NCBI GenBank assembly: GCA_030040815.1
Contig: JASHSZ010000659.1
Location: forward strand, 1-5,640
Direction of reading: 5' to 3'
DNA length: 5,640 nt
DNA from: Streptosporangiaceae bacterium
Lineage (GTDB): Bacteria > Actinomycetota > Actinomycetes > Streptosporangiales > Streptosporangiaceae
Shown here: positions 1 through 5,640 of the stretch, in pieces
Numbering within the stretch: the first letter of the stretch is position 1
How the letters are laid out: every line of letters begins with the position of its first letter
Notes under the pieces: model-generated
What the model was told of the DNA's origin: nothing
Databases searched by the model: none
What the model saw: only the letters and a program-made list of their open reading frames with translations
Position numbers and translations under genes: made by a program

Positions 1-141
1 GCGACCATCTACCTGGCCGATGTGGAGGGATATCCGTACCGGGACATCGCCGAGATGCTGAGCGTGCCGATCGGGACGGTCATGTCGCGGCTGCACCGTG
101 CCAGGGGATTGCTGCGCAAGCGGCTGGATGCTTACGCCTAA
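1..141 (+). CDS. ECF-type RNA polymerase sigma factor, C-terminal part (SigR/SigH-like); 5' end outside window
   Basis: Only the final 46 codons and a TAA stop are present. They read as sigma region 4, the helix-turn-helix that contacts the promoter -35 element. Visible landmarks are [17 protein letters not shown] followed by the recognition-helix segment [19 protein letters not shown]. The VEG-x-x-Y-x-(E/D)-IAE and [11 protein letters not shown] blocks closely match what I recall of the actinobacterial SigR/SigH group, which controls thiol-oxidative and heat stress genes. That subgroup call is inference, because region 2 is not visible. The protein ends with a very short tail (DAYA) after region 4. 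SigR/SigH genes are usually followed directly by a zinc-binding anti-sigma gene (RsrA/RshA). Here the next gene is a universal stress protein 108 nt away, so no anti-sigma gene follows on this side. Confidence 0.9.
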   Translation, partial: ATIYLADVEGYPYRDIAEMLSVPIGTVMSRLHRARGLLRKRLDAYA

Positions 142-200
142 CGGCCGGAGCTCGTTCGCGGGGCGTGTCCGGTCTTACCCGCATGCCGCGACATACCGGC

Positions 201-206
201 TATAGT
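201..206 (+). promoter_or_regulatory. Possible -10 element of the universal stress protein promoter
   Basis: TATAGT matches five of six bases of the TATAAT consensus and stands out in GC-rich surroundings. It lies 43 nt before the chosen GTG start, so a transcript starting near 212-214 would have a leader of about 36-38 nt containing the ribosome binding site. No good -35 hexamer lies at 16-19 nt spacing. The nearest weak candidate, TTACCC at 175-180, would need a 20-nt spacer. The site may depend on an activator or an alternative sigma factor, or may be chance. Confidence 0.4.
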
Positions 207-237
207 GCCCCGCAGAAGATTAGCCACATCCGGTCAC

Positions 238-244
238 AGGGGAG
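238..244 (+). promoter_or_regulatory. Ribosome binding site that fixes the universal stress protein start
   Basis: AGGGGAG is a strong Shine-Dalgarno sequence ending 5 nt before the GTG at 250. It supports that start over the in-frame GTG at 205. The upstream start would add 15 residues with no family similarity and would overlap the putative -10 element. Confidence 0.8.
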
Positions 245-249
245 CCGCC

Positions 250-669
250 GTGTTCGAGACGGTAGTCGTGGGTGCAGACCAGTCGGCCACCGCGGCAGAG
301 GCGGTCCGGCGGGCCATCGAGCTGGTCAAGCTGACCGGCGGTCAGCTGCACATCGTGTCCGCCTACCGGCCGCAGCAGTTCAGCGCCTCCGGCGACGAGG
401 AACTGCAGATTGGCTCGGGCGATCTGGCCGAATCAGTGGTGGCTGACCACGCCTCGCGGGCGCGTGCCGCCGGGGTTGAGGCGCACACCTACGCTCGCAG
501 CGGGGACGCGGCGGAGGCCATCTGCGACGTGGCCGAGGAGGTCGGGGCCGACCTGATCGTCGTGGGCAACAAGGGCATGACCGGCGTGCGCCGCGTGCTC
601 GGCAGCGTGCCGAACTCGGTCGCCCACCACGCCCCGTGCTCGGTCCTGATCGCCGATACGACGTCCTGA
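250..669 (+). CDS. Universal stress protein (UspA family), single domain
   Basis: The 139-residue product has the usual length of a single USP domain, an alpha/beta Rossmann-like fold that generally dimerises in the cytosol and often binds ATP. Strand 1 is MFETVVVGADQS, with Asp10 at the conserved adenine-contacting position. The nucleotide-phosphate loop is residues 106-119, GNKGMTGVRRVLGS, followed by VPNSVAHHAPCSVLIAD, the typical last helix and strand. The loop has G-x2-G-x8-G-S spacing, one residue shorter than the textbook G-x2-G-x9-G-(S/T). I recall other actinobacterial members with the same short form, so ATP binding is likely but not certain. The GTG start is set by AGGGGAG at 238-244. 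The gene follows the sigma factor on the same strand, with its own possible promoter and a hairpin directly after its stop, which suggests a single-gene transcript. Its specific role is unknown; the family is tied to stress, dormancy and hypoxia survival. Confidence 0.92.
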   Translation: MFETVVVGADQSATAAEAVRRAIELVKLTGGQLHIVSAYRPQQFSASGDEELQIGSGDLAESVVADHASRARAAGVEAHTYARSGDAAEAICDVAEEVGADLIVVGNKGMTGVRRVLGSVPNSVAHHAPCSVLIADTTS

Positions 670-688
670 CCTGCGGCGCCGCCGCAGG
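670..688 (+). terminator. GC-rich hairpin directly after the universal stress protein stop; likely terminator
   Basis: CCTGCGGC (670-677) pairs perfectly with GCCGCAGG (681-688) across a 3-nt loop, starting at the base after the TGA stop. No U-tract follows, which is common for intrinsic terminators in high-GC actinobacteria. Its right arm also belongs to a perfect 12-bp palindrome, GCAGGCGCCTGC (684-695), so alternative foldings are possible. Confidence 0.6.
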
Positions 689-689
689 C

Positions 690-709
690 GCCTGCTGTCC
701 GACGCAGGC
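690..709 (+). terminator. Second tandem hairpin between the stress protein and the LAL regulator
   Basis: GCCTGC (690-695) pairs with GCAGGC (704-709) over an 8-nt loop, immediately after the first hairpin. The same CCTGC/GCAGG words recur at 670, 684, 691 and 704. The element could be a second terminator arm. It could also be a protein-binding dyad, since it covers the region where the -35 box of the downstream gene would lie. Confidence 0.35.
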
Positions 710-711
710 TG

Positions 712-717
712 GATAAT
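712..717 (+). promoter_or_regulatory. Possible -10 element for a leaderless LAL regulator transcript
   Basis: GATAAT matches five of six bases of TATAAT but lacks the important first T. It ends 6 nt before the GTG at 724, so transcription would start at or within a base or two of that codon. No ribosome binding site is evident at the correct distance; the GGCTGGA at about 707-713 is a poor match and too distant. Leaderless mRNAs with ATG or GTG at the 5' end are common in actinobacteria. No clear -35 lies 17-18 nt upstream. A perfect TTGACA at 717-722 overlaps it, but no matching -10 lies downstream. Confidence 0.4.
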
Positions 718-723
718 TGACAT

Positions 724-3645
724 GTGTCGGAATCTGTCCGTGTCGGTGCCGTCGGCTCGTTCGTGGGCCGCGCGACCGAGCTGGACCGGATGCGAACGCT
801 GCTCGCTGACGCGGCGGCGGGTCGGCCGGTCGTCATGCTGGTCAGCGGCGATGCCGGGATCGGCAAAACGAGGCTGATCAGCGAGCTTGCCGCGGACGCG
901 GCCGAGCGCGGCTTTGCGGTCTTGTCCGGCCGGTGCGCTGAGCTGGCCGACACCATCCCGTACCTGCCGCTGGCCGACGCCGTGCGGGGCGCCGCCCGCG
1001 GGCCGCTGGCTGAGGCTGTGGCGTCGCGGCCCGTGCTGGCCCGGCTGTTGCCCGACCAGGTGCTCACGACGCCGACACTCGACCTGCCGGGAGTGGCGCA
1101 GCAGCAGCTATTCGGGGCGGTGCTCGGCCTGCTGACCGAGCTCGCCACGGTGAGCCCTGTCCTGCTCGTGCTGGAGGACCTGCACTGGGCCGTTCGCTCG
1201 ACTCGCGACCTGGTTACCTTCCTCAGCCGCGTGCTGCGCAGCGAGCGGGTCGCGCTGGTGCTGTCCTACCGGACCGACGACGTGCACCGCGCCCACCCGC
1301 TGCGGCCGGTCGTGGCCGAGCTGCAGCGACTGCCGACCGTGACTGCCATCACCGTGGGGCCGCTAGACCCGACGATCATGGCGCAGCATCTGACGCAGCT
1401 CGCAGGGGGCCGGCTGGACGCCGCCGCCATCGACACGCTGATCAGACGCGCCGAGGGCAACGCCTACTATGCCGAGGAGCTGCTCGCCGCGTCCTCCTCA
1501 GGGCACAAGCTGCCGGCCGGGCTTGCCGACCTGCTGGTCGCACGCCTGGCCGGGTTGTCCGCGGCCGCCCAGCAGGTCCTCCGCGCCGCGGCGGTCACAG
1601 GCCGCAGGATCGACGACAACCTGGTCATGGACGCCTCCGGGCTGTCAACCGCGGAGTACGAGGAGGCGGTGCGCGAGGCCGTGGCCCGGCAGCTGCTGGT
1701 GCCCGACGGCGAGGCGGGCCTGGCCTTCCGGCACGCGCTGCTGCGGGAGGCGATCTACAACGACCTGCTGCCGCAGCAGCGCACCCGGCTACACGCGCGG
1801 CTCGCAGAGCTGCTGGCGGAGCGGCCGGTCGAGGGCACCGCCGCGGAGCTCGCCGTGCACTGCCTGGCCAGCCATGACATCCCCGGCGCGTTCGCCGCGT
1901 CTGTGCAGGCCGGCCTCGAAGCGTGGCGGCTGGCCGCGCCAGCGGACGCGCACCGGCACTTCGACCAGGCGCTGTCGCTGTGGGATCGAGTGAGCGACCC
2001 CGAGCGCCTGAGCGGCCAGAGCCGAGCCCGACTCGCGTACCGGTCCGCCCTGTGCGCCGCAGACGCCGGTCAGCTCGACGCGGCGGTCAGCAGGCTGCGG
2101 CGGCTGATGATTGAGCTGCGACAGGATGCCGACGCCGATCCCAGGCTGCTGACGCGCGTGATGGAGCGGCTGAGCTTCTTCCTGCTGGACATCGACGCCG
2201 ACGCCGAGGCGCTGGCGGTTGGCAGTGCCTCCGTCGACGTGCTGCCGCCGGAGCCGGCGACCGCCGAGCGAGCAGCCGCGCTGGCCACGCACGCCAGGAC
2301 GCTGCTGAACGTGGCCGACCCGAGCGCGGCAGCCCGAGCGCGGGAAGCCGACGCGGCGGCAGCGGCGGCGAGCGCGCCATGGCTGCAAGCCGACGCGCTC
2401 GCGACGCTCAGCGCGGTGAGCGAGCGGGCTGGCAGGCCGGACGAGGCGGAGGCGCTAGCCATGAAGGCGCTCGACCTGGTCGGTGGCACCGACATGCCCG
2501 GCGTCGACCTGCGCGTCCGGAACTTCCTGGCCCGGCTGCGGCTGGAATCCGGCGACCTCGCCGGCGCGGCGGCGGCGGCGCATGTGGGCGTCGAGCGAGC
2601 CGCCCGCGCCGGGCTGAGCCTCGCACCGTACGGACTGGACCTGCGTTACCTGCACTACCTGACGCACGTGGCCGACGGTAGCTGGGATCACGCTCAGGAT
2701 CTCGCTGACACCTTCCCGGTCCGGGTCACCAACGTCGCCGAGGCCCGGCTATCGGCGATGGCGCTGTTCATCGATGTAGCCAGGGGCAGCGGCCGGGTCG
2801 CCGAGCGGCGGGCCTGGCTGGAGCCGTACCTCGAGTCAGACCTGATGACCCGCTACATCGCCACCGGCCTGGTCGCCGAGGATGCCTACTGGGTCGGCGA
2901 CCTGGCGGCAGCGGTGACGGCCGCGCAGGCGACGATCGAGGCGGCCACGACCTGGGCGGCCGGCACGGACACTCCGCAGCTCATCCGCCCCGCGGCGATC
3001 GGGATCGGGGCGCTCGCCGATCAGGCTCGGCTCGCCCGGGCGGCTGGCCAGCCAGCCGACGGCTTGGTCGCGGTGGCGGAGACGCTGGCTGCCGCAGCCC
3101 GGCGCGGCGCCAGCAGGAGGCGGAAGGCGGGCCTGGGCGTCGACGGCCGTGGCTGGCTGGCGCGGGCGGAGGCGGAGCTGCGCCGGGCAGCGGGCGACAA
3201 CGACCCGGAGTACTGGCGGGCCGTGACAGATACCTTCGGCCCCGACTTCCGGTACGAGGCGGCCAGGTCGCGGTGGCGGCTCGCCGAGGCGCTGGCCGAG
3301 GCCGGGCACCGGGACGAGGCACAGCGCGAGTGGCAGCTCGCTGCCGCGGTCGCCGATGACCTCGGCGCGACCCGGCTGCGGGCCGCCCTCGCCGATCTCG
3401 GCCGCCGCGCCCGGCTCGGGCTGGACGGCCACCGGGGCGCTCCGCTCGGTGGCCTGACCGCGCGTGAGCTGGACGTGCTGCGCCTGGTGGCCACCGGGCG
3501 CAGCAACCGGGAGATAGCCGCCGAGCTGTTCATCTCTGACAAGACGGTGAGCGTTCACGTCTCAAGCATCCTCGGCAAGCTCGGCGCCGCGAGCCGGACG
3601 GAAGCGGCGGCGATCGCCCGCGACACCGGCATCGGGGTGGGCTAA
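724..3645 (+). CDS. LAL-type transcriptional regulator: STAND/AAA ATPase with C-terminal LuxR helix-turn-helix
   Basis: The 973-residue product has the size and order of the large ATP-binding LuxR family (MalT/LAL type). These are cytosolic regulators in which ATP and an inducer are thought to control DNA binding. The N-terminus FVGRATELDRM (13-23) is the usual opening. Walker A is GDAGIGKT (42-49) and Walker B is LLVLEDLHW (147-155). Further family blocks are SYRTDD (181-186), EGNAYYAEELL (244-254) and FRHALLREAIYNDLL (335-349). Residues about 380-890 form a long Ala/Leu/Arg-rich helical region, probably TPR-like repeats used for ligand or partner sensing. The LuxR HTH spans about 911-965 (LTARELDVLRLVATGRSNREIA, then SDKTVSVHVSSILGKL with the recognition helix). 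No receiver domain, cyclase domain or membrane segment is seen. The GTG at 724 is chosen because FVGR starts 12 residues later. Such genes often lie beside what they control, but the neighbouring oxidoreductase genes are convergent, so the target is unknown. Confidence 0.95.
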   Translation: MSESVRVGAVGSFVGRATELDRMRTLLADAAAGRPVVMLVSGDAGIGKTRLISELAADAAERGFAVLSGRCAELADTIPYLPLADAVRGAARGPLAEAVASRPVLARLLPDQVLTTPTLDLPGVAQQQLFGAVLGLLTELATVSPVLLVLEDLHWAVRSTRDLVTFLSRVLRSERVALVLSYRTDDVHRAHPLRPVVAELQRLPTVTAITVGPLDPTIMAQHLTQLAGGRLDAAAIDTLIRRAEGNAYYAEELLAASSSGHKLPAGLADLLVARLAGLSAAAQQVLRAAAVTGRRIDDNLVMDASGLSTAEYEEAVREAVARQLLVPDGEAGLAFRHALLREAIYNDLLPQQRTRLHARLAELLAERPVEGTAAELAVHCLASHDIPGAFAASVQAGLEAWRLAAPADAHRHFDQALSLWDRVSDPERLSGQSRARLAYRSALCAADAGQLDAAVSRLRRLMIELRQDADADPRLLTRVMERLSFFLLDIDADAEALAVGSASVDVLPPEPATAERAAALATHARTLLNVADPSAAARAREADAAAAAASAPWLQADALATLSAVSERAGRPDEAEALAMKALDLVGGTDMPGVDLRVRNFLARLRLESGDLAGAAAAAHVGVERAARAGLSLAPYGLDLRYLHYLTHVADGSWDHAQDLADTFPVRVTNVAEARLSAMALFIDVARGSGRVAERRAWLEPYLESDLMTRYIATGLVAEDAYWVGDLAAAVTAAQATIEAATTWAAGTDTPQLIRPAAIGIGALADQARLARAAGQPADGLVAVAETLAAAARRGASRRRKAGLGVDGRGWLARAEAELRRAAGDNDPEYWRAVTDTFGPDFRYEAARSRWRLAEALAEAGHRDEAQREWQLAAAVADDLGATRLRAALADLGRRARLGLDGHRGAPLGGLTARELDVLRLVATGRSNREIAAELFISDKTVSVHVSSILGKLGAASRTEAAAIARDTGIGVG

Positions 3646-3649
3646 CGGG

Positions 3650-4726
3650 CTAGGCCTGCCGCCAGGCGTCGGCGATGGCGGTGAAGCTGGCCTTGCGCCG
3701 GTCCCGGTCGAGGCTCGGCGTCACCACGACGATCTCGTCCGCCTCGGCGAGCGCCTTCATCTCCAGCAACCGCTCGGCAACCGCCTTGGGCTCGCCGGTC
3801 ACCATCCGGCCGTCGCGCTGGCGCGCCGACTGGAAGTCCTCCGATGCGCGGAACTCGGCGATGGACTCGGGGGCCAGCGGCTCGCGGACCCCCCGCTGGA
3901 TGTTGCGGCGGGTCAGTGTCCAGGCCGCCTCGAATTCGAGCACCGCGTCCGGGTCATCGCTCGCGAATGCCAGCACCGACATCGCCGAGTATGGCTCGTC
4001 CCCTGGTCGGCGAGGGTCGAACCGGCGCCGGTAGTCCCGCAACACATCGAAGGCCAGGTCGGGGCTCATGTGGTGGGCGAAGACCGCACTCATTCCGTTG
4101 ACTGCGGCAAACCGGGGACCGTAGGGGCTAGAGCCGAGCACGAACAGCTCGGGCCGCTCATCAACGACCGGAGCCGCAATCAGCGGCTGATAGGGGTGGC
4201 CAGCGGGGAAGCCGTCACCGAGGAACGCTAGCAGCTCGCCCACCTGGGCCGGGAACTCAGCGGCAGCGTCAGCCACCATGCCGCGGCGCAGCACATGCGC
4301 GGTGAGCGGATCGGTGCCCGGCGCCCGGCCGAGGGCCAGGTCGACCCGGCCCGGGTACATGGCCAGCAGGGTACGGAACGTTTCGGCGACCTTGAGCGCC
4401 GCGTGGTTCGGCAGCATGATCCCGGCGGCCCCCACCCGGATCCGGGACGTGAAAGCGCCGACGTGCGCGATCAGCAGCTCCGGCGCGCTGCAGGCCAGGC
4501 TGCGCATGTTGTGGTGCTCGGAAACCCAGTACCGGCGGTAGCCGGCCGTCTCGAGGGCTCTGGCGACGCCTACCGCGCCCGCCAGCGCGGACGCCGCGGT
4601 CTCGCCGTACTCGATGCCGACGAAGTCGAGAACGGCCAGCGGCAGCGAGCCTGCCGGCGTGACCGGCTCATCCTCGGCAGCCAGTTCCTCGGCCGCTGCT
4701 GGCAGTGCGTCATCAGAGGTATCCAT
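3650..4726 (-). CDS. Luciferase-like monooxygenase (LLM class flavin-dependent oxidoreductase, YhbW-like group 1)
   Basis: The 358-residue protein resembles the LLM family subgroup often annotated as luciferase family oxidoreductase group 1, which includes E. coli YhbW. These TIM-barrel enzymes use reduced FMN or F420; the substrate here is unknown. Matching blocks are LPLAVLDF (28-35), YRRYWVSEHHNM (63-74, containing the typical EHH), SRIRVGAAGIMLPNHAALKVAE (94-115), YPGRVDLALGRAPGTD (124-139), LFVLGSSPYGPRFAA (194-208) and VTGEPKAVAERL (309-320). No signal peptide is seen. The first 27 residues are an acidic, alanine-rich extension before the barrel begins, and no other in-frame ATG, GTG or TTG lies before the barrel. 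The ribosome binding site is poor: GGTAGG on the coding strand sits only 2 nt from the ATG. The gene lies 128 nt downstream of the LhgO-like gene on the same strand, with the repeat array between, and ends 4 nt from the LAL stop. Family membership is firm; cofactor and substrate are open. Confidence 0.9.
   Translation of the reverse strand: MDTSDDALPAAAEELAAEDEPVTPAGSLPLAVLDFVGIEYGETAASALAGAVGVARALETAGYRRYWVSEHHNMRSLACSAPELLIAHVGAFTSRIRVGAAGIMLPNHAALKVAETFRTLLAMYPGRVDLALGRAPGTDPLTAHVLRRGMVADAAAEFPAQVGELLAFLGDGFPAGHPYQPLIAAPVVDERPELFVLGSSPYGPRFAAVNGMSAVFAHHMSPDLAFDVLRDYRRRFDPRRPGDEPYSAMSVLAFASDDPDAVLEFEAAWTLTRRNIQRGVREPLAPESIAEFRASEDFQSARQRDGRMVTGEPKAVAERLLEMKALAEADEIVVVTPSLDRDRRKASFTAIADAWRQA
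3654..3667. terminator. Small hairpin at the convergent gene ends; weak terminator candidate
   Basis: GCCTG (3654-3658) pairs with CAGGC (3663-3667) over a 4-nt loop, beginning 9 nt after the LAL stop. It lies inside the last codons of the opposite-strand oxidoreductase. The stem is only 5 bp with no T-run on either strand. It is the only hairpin I see at this junction and could serve the plus-strand transcript at most. Confidence 0.2.
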
Positions 4727-4745
4727 CGCCTACCGACAGCGCGTC

Positions 4746-4823
4746 GCCGGGGTGCCGCATTCCCGGCCGCAGCCGGAGTGCCGTACTCCCGACCGCAGCC
4801 GGGGTGCCGTGTTCCCGGTCGTG
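4746..4823. repeat. Three tandem 26-bp repeats with internal dyad, upstream of the luciferase-like gene
   Basis: Units lie at 4746-4771, 4772-4797 and 4798-4823, head to tail with no gaps. Each begins GCCGG(G/A)GTGCCG and continues to a TCCCG-type second half. By eye, units 1 and 2 differ at 4 of 26 positions and units 1 and 3 at 5. Unit 2 contains a perfect inverted repeat, GGAGT-GCCGT-ACTCC (4775-4789). Units 1 and 3 keep it only partly, and unit 1 also has GCCGGG/CCCGGC (4746-4751 and 4762-4767). The array ends 20 nt before the start of the luciferase-like gene, counted on its strand, and begins 31 nt after the LhgO stop. The 26-bp period is not a multiple of three and no gene covers it, so it is non-coding. 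It could be a clustered operator, a transcript-level hairpin series or a neutral intergenic repeat. I see no good -10/-35 pair here for the minus strand. Confidence 0.85.
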
Positions 4824-4854
4824 CGCGACGCAGGGCTCCCCGCTACGCAGGCAG

Positions 4855-5640
4855 TCAGAGCTGGGCGACGATCCGCTCGGCGATGGCGAGCGACGCAGTC
4901 GCGGCGGGGGACGGAGCGTTGCGGACCGCCACGACCGGCCCGGCCCGGTGAATGCGGAAGTCGTCCACGAGCGAGCCGTCGGGATCCACGGCCTGGGCGC
5001 GTACCCCGGCCGGTGCCGGCATCACGTCGCCAGGCTGCAGCCACGGCAGGTAACTGCGGGCTTCAGCGAGATAGACGCGCCGCGATAGGGACCCACGCAG
5101 CTCCCGAAGGCCCGACCGCCAGTTGTGCCGGGCCAGCTGGTGGAACGCCGCGGAGCGGGCCAGCCGGGCCAGCTGAGCCGCCGACACGTCGCGCCACCGG
5201 TAGCCCTCCCTGGCGAGGGCCAGCACTGCGTTCGGGCCAAGATCGACATCGCCGCTGATCCGGGGTGTCAGATGGACCCCGAGGAACGGATAAGCCGGAT
5301 CGGGAACCGGGTAGACGAGGTGCCGCACTCGGTCGCGGGCGTGCGGGCGGAGCCGGAGATACTCGCCGCGGAACGGGATGATCTCTGGCGTCAGGCCGTC
5401 GCCGGCGGCCGCCGCGAGCAGGTCCGCCTGCAGGCCGGCGCAGATGACCAGCCTGCTCAGCCGGTAGGTCTGACCCGGCGTGACGACGTGCACGGCGTCG
5501 TCACCTCGTGTGCGGATCTGTGTCACCGCGGTCGAGGTCAGCAGCTGGCCGCCGAGACGCACCACATCGTCGGCTAGCGCGTGTGCGATGGCCGGGTAGT
5601 CGACGATGGCGGTCGTCGGCGACAGCAGTGCGGCCTGGCC
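4855..5640 (-). CDS. lhgO: L-2-hydroxyglutarate oxidase (LhgO-like FAD-dependent oxidoreductase), N-terminus outside window
   Basis: The visible 261 residues run in frame from the window edge to a TGA stop at 4855-4857. They match the C-terminal two thirds of the LhgO/L2HGDH family in the DAO superfamily. These enzymes oxidise L-2-hydroxyglutarate to 2-oxoglutarate using FAD and pass electrons to a quinone or other acceptor. Counting from the window edge, landmarks are SPTTAIVDY (7-15), CAGLQAD (about 67-73), PFRGEYLRLRP (89-99), YPVPDPAYPFLGVHLTP (110-126), GPNAVLAL (135-142), PAPAGVRAQAVDPDGSLVDDF (208-228) and NAPSPAATASLAIAERI (241-257). The FAD-binding GxGxxG should be in the missing N-terminal part of roughly 140 residues, given a usual family length near 400. 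The gene is the first of two same-strand oxidoreductase genes and may be co-transcribed with the luciferase-like gene, although 128 nt with repeats separate them. The csiD-gab genes that accompany lhgO in E. coli are not seen on the side visible here. Confidence 0.92.
   Translation of the reverse strand, partial: GQAALLSPTTAIVDYPAIAHALADDVVRLGGQLLTSTAVTQIRTRGDDAVHVVTPGQTYRLSRLVICAGLQADLLAAAAGDGLTPEIIPFRGEYLRLRPHARDRVRHLVYPVPDPAYPFLGVHLTPRISGDVDLGPNAVLALAREGYRWRDVSAAQLARLARSAAFHQLARHNWRSGLRELRGSLSRRVYLAEARSYLPWLQPGDVMPAPAGVRAQAVDPDGSLVDDFRIHRAGPVVAVRNAPSPAATASLAIAERIVAQL

Noticed and set aside
143..174. Possible hairpin after the sigma factor stop (GGCCGGA pairing with TCCGGTC).
   Set aside because: It has an 18-nt loop, one wobble pair and no U-tract, which is too weak to call a terminator in such GC-rich sequence.
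205..249. In-frame upstream GTG start for the universal stress protein, giving 154 residues.
   Set aside because: The extra 15 residues do not resemble the family, the start overlaps the TATAGT element and has no ribosome binding site. GTG 250 has AGGGGAG at 5-nt spacing and a standard USP N-terminus.
717..722. Perfect TTGACA -35 hexamer just before the LAL regulator start.
   Set aside because: No -10-like hexamer follows at 16-19 nt, since the sequence there is GC-rich coding DNA. A promoter from it would begin inside the gene.
489..1148. Long minus-strand open frame (219 codons) across the stress protein and LAL start.
   Set aside because: It lies antisense to two well-supported genes, has Ser/Ala/Arg-rich composition typical of a GC-rich shadow frame, and shows no recognisable domain.
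2836..3558. Minus-strand open frame (240 codons) inside the LAL regulator.
   Set aside because: It is a shadow of the conserved HTH-containing coding strand, with low-complexity Pro/Arg/Gly composition and no motif.
4828..4851. Direct repeat ACGCAGG (4828-4834 and 4845-4851) just after the LhgO stop.
   Set aside because: Seven bases in high-GC DNA is within chance. It does not form a stem or flank an insertion.
4295..4951. Plus-strand open frames (up to 218 codons) running over the oxidoreductase start and the repeat array.
   Set aside because: They are antisense to conserved LLM and LhgO coding sequence. The product is Arg/Ala/Pro-rich with no domain, and the open frame follows from GC bias.
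1..5640. Mobile elements, CRISPR arrays, tRNA or rRNA genes, riboswitches.
   Set aside because: No transposase or integrase coding, spaced identical repeats, or structural RNA landmarks were seen on either strand.

Overview
The window is a high-GC, densely coding stretch with strong G/C bias at third codon positions. Together with a SigR/SigH-like sigma factor, a very large LuxR-family (LAL) regulator and frequent GTG starts, this points to an actinobacterium. I cannot name a genus from sequence alone. The family assignments below come from motif recognition, not from a database search.

Layout. (1) Positions 1-141 hold the last 46 codons of an ECF sigma factor (region 4), on the plus strand. 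(2) A 108-nt gap carries a possible -10 element and a clear ribosome binding site. (3) Positions 250-669, plus strand, encode a single-domain universal stress protein. (4) A 54-nt gap holds two tandem GC-rich hairpins and a -10-like GATAAT placed so that transcription would begin at or very near the next start codon. (5) Positions 724-3645, plus strand, encode a 973-residue LAL regulator with an N-terminal STAND-type ATPase and a C-terminal LuxR helix-turn-helix. (6) Positions 3650-4726, minus strand, encode a luciferase-like flavin-dependent oxidoreductase. Its stop lies 4 nt from the LAL stop, so the two genes converge. (7) The 128-nt gap at 4727-4854 contains three tandem 26-bp repeats with an internal dyad. 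(8) Position 4855 to the window edge, minus strand, holds the C-terminal two thirds of an L-2-hydroxyglutarate oxidase (LhgO-like).

The left half, on the plus strand, is regulatory and stress-related: sigma factor, stress protein and LAL regulator. The right half, on the minus strand, has two flavin-dependent oxidoreductases that may be co-transcribed. Nothing in the sequence proves a functional link between the halves. I see no mobile element, CRISPR array, tRNA or rRNA, and no convincing undescribed system. The most notable non-coding signal is the 26-bp repeat array upstream of the luciferase-like gene. No stretch over 300 bases lacks a gene.
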